Shown: positions 1 through 6,608 of the stretch, piece by piece | Layout: each line of letters starts with the position of its first letter | Numbering within the stretch: position 1 is the stretch's first letter | Origin: an uncultured Lachnospiraceae bacterium | GTDB taxonomy: Bacteria > Bacillota > Clostridia > Lachnospirales > Lachnospiraceae | Direction of reading: 5' to 3' | Assembly: GCA_947174725.1 (NCBI GenBank) | Contig: CAMWKA010000040.1 | Location: 1-10,367 of the forward strand | DNA: 10,367 nt | Made by a program: the position numbers and the translations under genes | Notes under the pieces: model-generated | Database searches by the model: none | What the model was told of the DNA's origin: nothing | The model's input: the letters and a program-made list of their open reading frames with translations, nothing else

Positions 1-78
1 CTTCCATATTCTTAAAGCAAATATTTACACAATCATATTATTCACTTATATTGCTCTGTTCCAAATATTTTGAACCAA

Positions 79-957
79 TCACCTTGCATTTCGGCACAAC
101 TCTTCCAGTTCCCCCACCGTAAAATAATAATATCTGTTACAGAAATCACAGTGCGTCTCTATCGTCTCCCCATCCGCAATCATGGCGTTTAATTCCTCCC
201 TGCCCAGACTGATCAACGCCTTTTCCACACGTTGTTTACTGCAATTACAATAATACTGCGGCACAATGGTTTCCATGATTTCCACAGACATTCCATCCGT
301 AATCAGGCGCAGGATATCCTCCGGAGAATTGCCTGCATCCAACAGTGACGTAACACTGCTGATCTTCCCAAGATTTTGTTCCAGACAACTGACCGTTTCT
401 TCTGTGGCATCAGGCATCAACTGGATCAAGAATCCTCCCGCCTGTCTGATACTGTAATCCCTGTCCACCAGCACGCCCAGTCCTACCGAGGAAGGCGTCT
501 GCTCTGAAACCGTAAAATAATAAGTCAGATCTTCTGCAATCTCGCCTGTCTGCAATCTTGTCCGACCGATGTAAGGCTCCTTTAATCCCATATCTCTGAT
601 CACCGTCAGATCGCCCGCCCCGACTGCGCCGGATACATCCAGCTTGCCGTTTGCCTTTAATGGAAGATCCACTGACGGGTTAAGTACATACCCCTTCACT
701 CTGGACTTTGCGTCTGCCGTTACCGTGATGCCGCCAATGGGACCGTCACCCATGATTTTTATCGTAAGAAGATCATTTTCTCCCTTCTGCATGGCGCCCA
801 TCATAGCGCCTGCAGTCAAAAGCCTTCCCAGCGCAGCCGTTGCTACCGGAGATGTTTTATGCTTATTCCATGCCTCCTGCACCAGTTCCCTCGTATCTGC
901 TACAAATATTCTGACCTGTGCATTTTCTGCCGCTGCCCGAAGAATCCCGTCACTCAT
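79..957 (-). CDS. hslO: Hsp33 redox-regulated holdase chaperone
   Basis: Hsp33 is a cytosolic chaperone that is switched on when oxidation breaks its zinc centre; it then holds unfolding proteins. The 292-residue product has the family length. The N-terminal core begins MSDGILRAAAENAQ, and the C-terminal zinc site is CNC (Cys237, Cys239) plus CDFC (Cys270, Cys273), the known CxC...CxxC redox switch, so the protein should be redox-competent. I chose the ATG at 957 because AAGGAG lies about 8 nt upstream and Hsp33 proteins normally start at this point. A GTG at 1044 would add 29 atypical residues and overlap the upstream methyltransferase gene. It is the last gene of the minus-strand unit, 64 nt after the methyltransferase stop. 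The 78 bases beyond its stop show no clear hairpin with a U-tract, so the transcript end lies outside or is not recognisable. Confidence 0.95.
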   Translation of the reverse strand: MSDGILRAAAENAQVRIFVADTRELVQEAWNKHKTSPVATAALGRLLTAGAMMGAMQKGENDLLTIKIMGDGPIGGITVTADAKSRVKGYVLNPSVDLPLKANGKLDVSGAVGAGDLTVIRDMGLKEPYIGRTRLQTGEIAEDLTYYFTVSEQTPSSVGLGVLVDRDYSIRQAGGFLIQLMPDATEETVSCLEQNLGKISSVTSLLDAGNSPEDILRLITDGMSVEIMETIVPQYYCNCSKQRVEKALISLGREELNAMIADGETIETHCDFCNRYYYFTVGELEELCRNAR

Positions 958-1021
958 TTTCCACACTCCTTCATCCATCATCCTCGAATCATGCCAACCA
1001 TCCAGTGCGCATTCCGGATCT

Positions 1022-1795
1022 TTAACTTTTCTTGCCACATTCACCTGCTATGACCGTGATCCGCTCGCTGTCCCCTGTTACCGCTCCATTTGTATCCGTA
1101 TCATACGCTGCCATAAATAAAAGTCCTGCTTCCCGCAGGTAGTCTTTTATCTCTTCCAGCTCATATCCCCGCTGCAGATGTTCTTCCTCAGTCTTTGCGT
1201 AAAGACCGCTTTTCTGATCCTTAATAAAAAAAGTCAATGCATATTCATTGATCCCTGATTTCTCATCATATTCGTTTTCCCAGATGAAGCTTCCTTCCTC
1301 CCGATTCTCCGCGATCGTCCTATCCCCGATCACATCCCGATACTTATGTACCGTATTAAAATCGAAAATGAAAAGCCCTTTCGGATCCAGATAATTATTG
1401 ACCAAACGGAAGGTCTCTATCAGCTCTTCCTTCTCCAGAAGATAATTCAGACTGTCGCAGATACATATGACAGCCCGCACAGTGCCATATAATTCAAACT
1501 CCCGCATATCCTGACAAAGATATAGGATATCAAGACCGGAAGATTCCCGTTTCTTCATTGCCACATCCAGCATATCACAGGAAACATCCACGCCGATCAT
1601 ATCATATCCCGCCTGCCCAAGCAGTTCCGTCATGGTTCCAGTACCGCAACCCAGATCCAAAATAAGTCCTTCCTGGATCCCATGCTCTTTCAAAAGTTCC
1701 ACGATCCGCTCTTTCCATGCCTGATATGGCACTTCCTCCATAAACAGATCGTACACGGCGGCAAATTCTGTATACGCTCCCAACTGATCATTCAT
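1022..1795 (-). CDS. class I SAM-dependent methyltransferase
   Basis: This is a 257-residue Rossmann-fold methyltransferase of unknown substrate. Visible motifs are motif I DLGCGTG (residues 47-53), the acidic end of strand 2 in GVDVS (Asp70), QDMRE around Asp96, and DSLNYLL (114-120). The opening YTEFAAVYD...VPYQAW is typical of the YqeM-like group of Firmicute methyltransferases (known family, from memory). The N-terminal helix and C-terminal beta segments look complete. I chose the ATG at 1795, which lies inside the end of the popT-like gene (AGAAATGAATGA, 8-nt overlap with its stop), so translation is probably coupled. The longer reading frame from a TTG at 1834 would overlap more and lacks family support. 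No strong Shine-Dalgarno precedes the ATG, which fits coupling. The substrate could be a small molecule or a tRNA base; the sequence does not decide this. Confidence 0.85.
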   Translation of the reverse strand: MNDQLGAYTEFAAVYDLFMEEVPYQAWKERIVELLKEHGIQEGLILDLGCGTGTMTELLGQAGYDMIGVDVSCDMLDVAMKKRESSGLDILYLCQDMREFELYGTVRAVICICDSLNYLLEKEELIETFRLVNNYLDPKGLFIFDFNTVHKYRDVIGDRTIAENREEGSFIWENEYDEKSGINEYALTFFIKDQKSGLYAKTEEEHLQRGYELEEIKDYLREAGLLFMAAYDTDTNGAVTGDSERITVIAGECGKKS

Positions 1796-2681
1796 TTCTT
1801 TCTGTATTCCCCGCTTCCTTAGAATCTCCGCCAAGGGCCATCGCGATAACTATGCCGACCACCAGGGCTATCAATCCAGTAACGCCGCTGATCACATCCA
1901 ATCCGGAGAAGTCATCCAAATTCAACAGCACAATAGCAACCGGAGACGCCAGGATCAGACCGATGATACACCAGAATACCACATAAGGAAACTTGTTTAT
2001 CAAAATCTCAATAAGCTTTGCAATCCCAAAGATACCGACCACAGCGCCAATCCCAAAAGGGACCAGCACGCCGCATCCATTCAGAATTCCCTGCACATCG
2101 AACGCAACCAGCGCCTTTACAAAAGCATTGATCGTCTCGATCACTGGGTTATAATATCCCATCAGCATCAGCATCATGGATCCGCTGACGCCGGGAATCA
2201 CCATGGTTGCCGCGGCGACGATCCCTACACCGAATATTTTGATACAATTCATCAGTCCAAAAGACAGATCTGCCGCCCCGCCTTCCGTTCCATCCAGTAC
2301 AGCCAGCACAACTACCAGCGCAAAGAAAATCAGACACCCGATGATATGCTGTGGCCTTATGGAAGCTCCTTTTACTCTGCCCCAAACCGCCGGAATACCG
2401 CCCAGGATCAAACCTATAAACAATACGTTGGTCTGAATGGGGATATTTCCTACCATCCATTCGATCAGCATCGATAGTCCCACGATGCCAAGCAGCATCC
2501 CGATACCAACTGGTAGCAAAAATAATATGCTTTTCTTAAATTCCTTGATAATATGCGTTACAGAGCTGATCAGCTTATCATAGATGCCCATGGCTACCGC
2601 CATGGTTCCCCCGCTGACACCGGGAATGATATTGGCGATCCCAATCACTGCTCCTTTTAAAATGTCCCTGATCCAGTTCAT
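1788..2681 (-). CDS. popT: DUF368 family undecaprenyl-phosphate translocase (PopT-like)
   Basis: This is a 297-residue polytopic membrane protein of the DUF368 family. Members have been shown to be undecaprenyl-phosphate (C55-P) flippases that return the lipid carrier for peptidoglycan and teichoic acid synthesis to the inner leaflet (established knowledge). The N-terminus has the family hallmark IANIIPGVSGGTMAVAMG (residues 16-32). A second copy, AATMVIPGVSGSMMLMLMG, lies at 157-175, giving the internal duplication expected of an inverted-repeat transporter. I can see about eight hydrophobic segments (about 52-75, 84-100, 113-130, 146-163, 205-225, 233-253, 263-283), and the C-terminal tail is short and charged. 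The ATG start has an excellent AGGAGG 6 nt upstream. It follows the hisC-type gene by 79 nt and overlaps the methyltransferase gene by 8 nt. The family call is strong; the flippase role is by homology. Confidence 0.88.
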   Translation of the reverse strand: MNWIRDILKGAVIGIANIIPGVSGGTMAVAMGIYDKLISSVTHIIKEFKKSILFLLPVGIGMLLGIVGLSMLIEWMVGNIPIQTNVLFIGLILGGIPAVWGRVKGASIRPQHIIGCLIFFALVVVLAVLDGTEGGAADLSFGLMNCIKIFGVGIVAAATMVIPGVSGSMMLMLMGYYNPVIETINAFVKALVAFDVQGILNGCGVLVPFGIGAVVGIFGIAKLIEILINKFPYVVFWCIIGLILASPVAIVLLNLDDFSGLDVISGVTGLIALVVGIVIAMALGGDSKEAGNTERNE

Positions 2682-2760
2682 AATTTTCCTCCTGAAATAT
2701 ATTATAATCCATTACAATACGCCAAACTACTGTTTTGATACAGCAGACTCAATCAAAGCC

Positions 2761-3813
2761 TCATTTCATATAGGACTTCAACGCATCGATCAAAGCTTTT
2801 GCTTCGTCATCTGTCCCCACCGTGATCCGCAGATAATTATCGATCCTCGGCTGGGCAAAGTAGCGGACATAGATCTTCTTTGTCTTGAGATACTCAAACA
2901 GTTCCTTTGCCGGATATTTCTCATGGGTTGCAAAGATAAAATTGCTCCGGGAATCCGGAAAGGAAAATCCAAGCCCGGAAAGTTCCTTCTTCATCCATTC
3001 CCTTGTACTTATGATCATCCCCACAATCCTTCTGAAATAATCATCATCCCTGACAGCTTCAACGCCAAGGATCAGCGACGGGCGGTTCATAGTATAAGAA
3101 TTGACGGAAAATTTCACGTCATTCAGGTATTGGATCAACTTCGGCTGTCCCATAGCATATCCGATCCGTATTCCCGCCATGGCACGCGACTTAGAAAATG
3201 TCTGGATCACCAGAAGATTATCATATTTGTTGATCAATTCCAAAGCGCTTTGCCCGCCAAAGTCAATATACGCCTCATCAATCATAACCACCCTGTCTTT
3301 ATTATATGATACAATCTCCTCAATCATGGAAAGATCTTCCAAAACGCCTGTGGGCGCATTGGGATTTGGGAAAATGATGCCGCCATTATCCTTCAGATAG
3401 TCCTCTTTCCGTATCCTGAAATGTTCGTCTAATGGCTGTCGCTCATAAGGGATCCTGTAAAGCTCCGCCCAGACATCATAAAAAGAATAGGTAATATCCG
3501 GGAATAAGATCGGCTTTTCAGAATTAAAAAAAGTTAAAAAAGCCTGGGCGATCACATCATCCGATCCCACCCCCACAAACACCTGCGACGCGTCCAAATG
3601 ATAATATTCCGCCAGCGCGCTAACAAGACTGTCCGCAGACGTAGACGGATATAACCGTAATTCCTCATAATCCATCTGTTCCAGCAGTCTTTTGACTCCC
3701 GGTGCGGGAGGATAAGGACATTCATTGGTATTTAATTTGATAATATCTTTTTCTTTTGGCTGTTCTCCCGGGGTATAGGGAACCACTTTACGCACATTTT
3801 TCTCCCACTCCAT
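2761..3813 (-). CDS. hisC: histidinol-phosphate aminotransferase family (HisC-type), class I/II PLP enzyme
   Basis: HisC transfers an amino group from glutamate to imidazole-acetol phosphate to give histidinol phosphate in histidine synthesis. In numbering from the upstream ATG, the protein shows IKLNTNECPYPP (27-38) at the substrate lid, PNPNAPTG (151-158), DEAYIDF (181-187) for cofactor ring contacts, TFSKSRAMAGIRIGY with the PLP lysine Lys210, and LRITVGT with the substrate-carboxylate arginine Arg331. The length of about 350 is normal. Two ATGs lie 6 nt apart (3819 and 3813). The GGAGG Shine-Dalgarno directly abuts the first, leaving no spacer, but sits 6 nt from the second, so I start at 3813. 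No other histidine gene is present, so this is an orphan copy. Some such homologues use aromatic amino acids or serve cobalamin synthesis, so specificity is less certain than fold. A 100-nt gap separates it from the upstream gene, with no convincing promoter. Confidence 0.85.
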   Translation of the reverse strand: MEWEKNVRKVVPYTPGEQPKEKDIIKLNTNECPYPPAPGVKRLLEQMDYEELRLYPSTSADSLVSALAEYYHLDASQVFVGVGSDDVIAQAFLTFFNSEKPILFPDITYSFYDVWAELYRIPYERQPLDEHFRIRKEDYLKDNGGIIFPNPNAPTGVLEDLSMIEEIVSYNKDRVVMIDEAYIDFGGQSALELINKYDNLLVIQTFSKSRAMAGIRIGYAMGQPKLIQYLNDVKFSVNSYTMNRPSLILGVEAVRDDDYFRRIVGMIISTREWMKKELSGLGFSFPDSRSNFIFATHEKYPAKELFEYLKTKKIYVRYFAQPRIDNYLRITVGTDDEAKALIDALKSYMK

Positions 3814-3913
3814 TTTCATCCTCCATCTGTTCTGAGCTAACTCTCTATTTATCAGCTCTGTCTTTTCTGTTCTTCTGTTGTTATTCTACTCTCAGATTTG
3901 ATTCTCCGGCTTC

Positions 3914-4585
3914 TTATTCTTTCGCATTCCGCTCCATCTCCTTCTTTGACCTGATCACGGGAAATTCTTTCTCATATTCTGTCTCATATTCAAAAAGTTG
4001 AGTCTCATATGCATTGATGATCAAGGTATCCCCAAAACAATTGTACCGCTGAAACTTCCGTCCATAATTCGTGTGTACGTGTCCATGCAGAAAATACCTT
4101 GGGCAATATTTCTCCAACAGATCGACAAAAACCTCAAATCCCTGATGAGGCCGGTCATCTCCGTCCCCAACCCCATATGCCGGCGCATGCGTTACCAGAA
4201 TATCAAATCCTTTGTACCTTCTCAACTGAAACCACAGTTTTCTAACCCTGCTCCGCATCTCCTTTTGCTCGTACTGATGAATTCCAGGTTTATAACGGAG
4301 AGAACCTCCGAGTCCAAGGATCCTTACGCCATCATGCACATAGATCTTATCTTCAATACAGATACATCCATCCGGAGGATACTCCTGATACCGGTCATCA
4401 TGATTACCATGCACATACAAGATTGGGGCATGGGCAAATGTAACCAGAAACTGCAGATAATCCGGGTTCAGGTCACCACAGGAGATGATCAGATCGATTC
4501 CCTCCAATTTACCCGGTTCATAATAATCCCAAAGATTTTTTGATTCTTTATCTGCTATCGCCAGTATCTTCACATAGACCCCCAT
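3914..4585 (-). CDS. calcineurin-like metallophosphoesterase with a DxE first motif
   Basis: This 223-residue cytosolic protein belongs to the calcineurin-like phosphoesterases, two-metal enzymes that cut phosphomono- or diesters. The motifs appear in order: IADKES (10-15), CGDLN (36-40), GNHD (60-63), THAP (132-135) and HGHVH (167-171). The first motif normally reads DxH; here it is Asp12-Lys-Glu14, so a metal-ligand histidine is replaced by glutamate while the others are intact. I saw no membrane segment. The ATG at 4585 has only a weak GTGGGA site. A GTG at 4573 (giving MKILAIAD..., preceded by GGGGG at 6 nt) is a good alternative start and matches how many family members begin. It lies 46 nt after the BMP-fusion gene. 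The substrate is unknown; the family includes nucleotide and Ap4A hydrolases and YfcE-like enzymes. Family call strong, function open. Confidence 0.85.
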   Translation of the reverse strand: MGVYVKILAIADKESKNLWDYYEPGKLEGIDLIISCGDLNPDYLQFLVTFAHAPILYVHGNHDDRYQEYPPDGCICIEDKIYVHDGVRILGLGGSLRYKPGIHQYEQKEMRSRVRKLWFQLRRYKGFDILVTHAPAYGVGDGDDRPHQGFEVFVDLLEKYCPRYFLHGHVHTNYGRKFQRYNCFGDTLIINAYETQLFEYETEYEKEFPVIRSKKEMERNAKE

Positions 4586-4595
4586 GATCCCACTT

Positions 4596-4609
4596 TATGA
4601 GATCTCATA
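4596..4609. repeat. 14-bp perfect palindrome between two genes
   Basis: TATGAGATCTCATA is a perfect 14-bp inverted repeat without a spacer. It lies in the 46-nt gap between the BMP-fusion stop and the metallophosphoesterase start. No U-tract follows on either strand, so it is not an intrinsic terminator. It could be a protein-binding site, a small RNA hairpin or processing site within the operon transcript, or chance. Confidence 0.4.
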
Positions 4610-4631
4610 CTATTTTATCCCAAACACCGTA

Positions 4632-6575
4632 TCAACCCATATGATCGCCCGTCACATTCACCGGAGCCTTGGATTTCACTCTTTGCAGTTTCACTAATTC
4701 CACTGCCTCATCCTTCAGCTCGCTGATATCCGGAAGATACCCATCAATATTATCAACTAACCAGTCAAAGCCAACACTATCCTTAGGGGAAAGCACCATT
4801 CCATCTTCGCATTTCAGCACGCCTCCCTGCGCATAGATCGGACCGGTAAATGGATTCAGTTCCATTGAACGGAGTCCGGCCCTGAGATTGCGCAGCAGAC
4901 GTACCGATCCCGCGCCCAGATTTCTGGAATAGATCACATCCACCGCTCCGGAAGACATCCCCCAGAAATAATTCAATGCCTGCGTACCAATTGCAGAATC
5001 ATCATCCTTATAGCTTCCCCTCATGACAGAACGGATCAGTTCTTCATAAAGTTTCCCCCAATTTCGTACCGGCACCGCCAGATTCTTATGATTGCCATCC
5101 TCCTGAATCTGGAACAACCCAAACTCCTTTTTCTCGCTTAGCAGGGCATTTAAATCCCTGCCGGAAATCAATTGGATCTGTTTTTTCTGAAACTCTTCTT
5201 TGATATCCCTGTCCTTTACACAGCACCATTCCAGACAAACTCTTGCCCTGGGATTGGTCATCTGCACACCAAGCGCAAATGCGTCGATCTCCGCCACCGT
5301 ACCGGCAATAGGATAATCCGCAGGATAACCGATATTGCCGCTCTCAATCAGTGAACCTGCAATCGCGCCGCTGATGAACTTCGCTTCATACATTCTCAGA
5401 TAATAAGTTCTGATATGCTTATGATTAATGTTCATGGAACAATTTAAAATAATTGCTTCCGGATGGTTGATTGCCACTTTCAGCGCCGAAGCTGCCAGCT
5501 TGGGAGAAGTAGCAAAAATCACCTTATTGCCTGCCTCAATGGCCGCCTCCAGAACATCCTCCGCACTGTCTCCGTCAACACGTTCAATACAGCATGTTGT
5601 AATTTTATCTTTAAAAACATCCTGTATATATTTTCTTCCCAATTCATGAGAATATGTCCATGCGGAATTCTGCACCCCTTTATCATGAACAAATGCGATC
5701 TTAAGCGCAGGAGCGTCAACCGGGAAAAGCTTTGCCAAAGATATCTTTTGGGTTTCCGCGATGGGATTCAGTACCAGTGTCGCTTCCTCGCCATTATTAT
5801 ACATCAGGATTTCATTCCAGATGGATGCAAGATCCTTACGGATCTCTGACTGTGTCCTTTTCTTTAACTGTTCATAGCCATAGATCTCCAGATACATGCA
5901 TATGGCATCACCGGCAGTGATCATCAGCTTATTCTGGGCGCGAAGTTCAAATTCCTTTTCAAACATTGTATAGACCAGTCGGAAATCCTGCCGTTCTTCC
6001 TCTGACCATTTCCGTGAACTATCATTGACCACGTATTCTAACAGCTTTTGAAAACCGCCTTCTTTTGTCACCCAAAGGTAATTAATCTCCGTTAGTTCAT
6101 AAAAATCAAGAAATTCAAAATAAATTCTACTTTCCCGACTGTCCGACTTCTTCGGGATTACACGGGTTACCGTTCCCTCAATGCTGACCGAATCCATAAA
6201 TTTGGAGACGCTGACCCGCTTATTTCCCTCCATGATGTAAAATTTATTATTAAATTCATAAGCCTTAACCGGATCCCTTAGCCCCTCTGCTTCCAGCATA
6301 TCATATAACTGTCCCCACTTTGTGGCAAATTCCGAACCAGACTTTAAGATCGGCATAAAATTGCCGGCAAATGCCGTCGTACGACCTGCACTGTACGTGC
6401 CTACAATAGACTTGATCGGAATTTCAACAAGTCCAAGCGATACCTGAGTATCTACCTCTACATGGGACAGAATATCATCCAATACTGGAAGGTATGGGTA
6501 TTGTCCCTTTGCAATACAGGAGCGATATTCTTTTTCTCCCAGTTTTAAAGCCTTATTATATTCTACTATTGACAT
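4632..6575 (-). CDS. ParB-like N-terminal domain fused to BMP/Med-type nucleoside-binding domain, cytosolic
   Basis: This 647-residue protein has no signal peptide, lipobox or membrane helix. Residues about 45-130 resemble a ParB/Srx-type module: a VEIPIKSI strand, then FYIMEGNKRVSVSKFMD (112-128) matching the G-x-R-R-x-x-A-like helix of ParB-like domains. A mostly helical middle part follows (about 150-285). Residues about 290-625 match the BMP family (substrate-binding proteins of purine-nucleoside ABC importers, and B. subtilis Med): KIAFVHDKG (292-300), WTYSHELGRKYI (306-317), GNKVIFATS (349-357), YEAKFISGAIAG (396-407), AFALGVQMTNP (432-442). BMP proteins are usually exported lipoproteins; here the domain is cytosolic, which suggests an intracellular ligand sensor with a regulatory or nucleic-acid-linked head (inference). 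An in-frame TGA three codons upstream fixes the ATG start; the AGAAGGG site is unusually far (about 13 nt). It lies 33 nt after the HAD-CPBP gene. Confidence 0.8.
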   Translation of the reverse strand: MSIVEYNKALKLGEKEYRSCIAKGQYPYLPVLDDILSHVEVDTQVSLGLVEIPIKSIVGTYSAGRTTAFAGNFMPILKSGSEFATKWGQLYDMLEAEGLRDPVKAYEFNNKFYIMEGNKRVSVSKFMDSVSIEGTVTRVIPKKSDSRESRIYFEFLDFYELTEINYLWVTKEGGFQKLLEYVVNDSSRKWSEEERQDFRLVYTMFEKEFELRAQNKLMITAGDAICMYLEIYGYEQLKKRTQSEIRKDLASIWNEILMYNNGEEATLVLNPIAETQKISLAKLFPVDAPALKIAFVHDKGVQNSAWTYSHELGRKYIQDVFKDKITTCCIERVDGDSAEDVLEAAIEAGNKVIFATSPKLAASALKVAINHPEAIILNCSMNINHKHIRTYYLRMYEAKFISGAIAGSLIESGNIGYPADYPIAGTVAEIDAFALGVQMTNPRARVCLEWCCVKDRDIKEEFQKKQIQLISGRDLNALLSEKKEFGLFQIQEDGNHKNLAVPVRNWGKLYEELIRSVMRGSYKDDDSAIGTQALNYFWGMSSGAVDVIYSRNLGAGSVRLLRNLRAGLRSMELNPFTGPIYAQGGVLKCEDGMVLSPKDSVGFDWLVDNIDGYLPDISELKDEAVELVKLQRVKSKAPVNVTGDHMG

Positions 6576-6608
6576 ACAATATCACAATCCCTTCTATACA
6601 AAAAATAT

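Noticed and set aside
1..78. Search for a terminator after hslO
   Set aside because: Only short AT-rich partial repeats (AAATATTT) are present; no stable stem followed by a U-tract on the minus strand.
644..1120. A 158-codon plus-strand open frame
   Set aside because: It is antisense to hslO and the end of the methyltransferase, with cysteine- and serine-rich composition typical of a shadow frame.
2701..2706. A TATAAT on the minus strand just upstream of the popT-like gene
   Set aside because: It would place the transcription start almost on the AGGAGG site, and no good -35 lies at 16-18 nt upstream.
2584..3309. A 241-codon plus-strand open frame across the popT-like and hisC-type genes
   Set aside because: It is antisense to two genes with strong family motifs, has no ribosome-binding site, and its product has no recognisable domain.
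3834..3858. Inverted repeat GAGCT/AGCTC upstream of the hisC-type gene
   Set aside because: Only five pairs around a 15-nt loop and no U-tract; too weak to call a terminator or operator.
3998..4543. A 181-codon plus-strand open frame
   Set aside because: It mirrors the metallophosphoesterase gene, whose five motifs are clear on the other strand.
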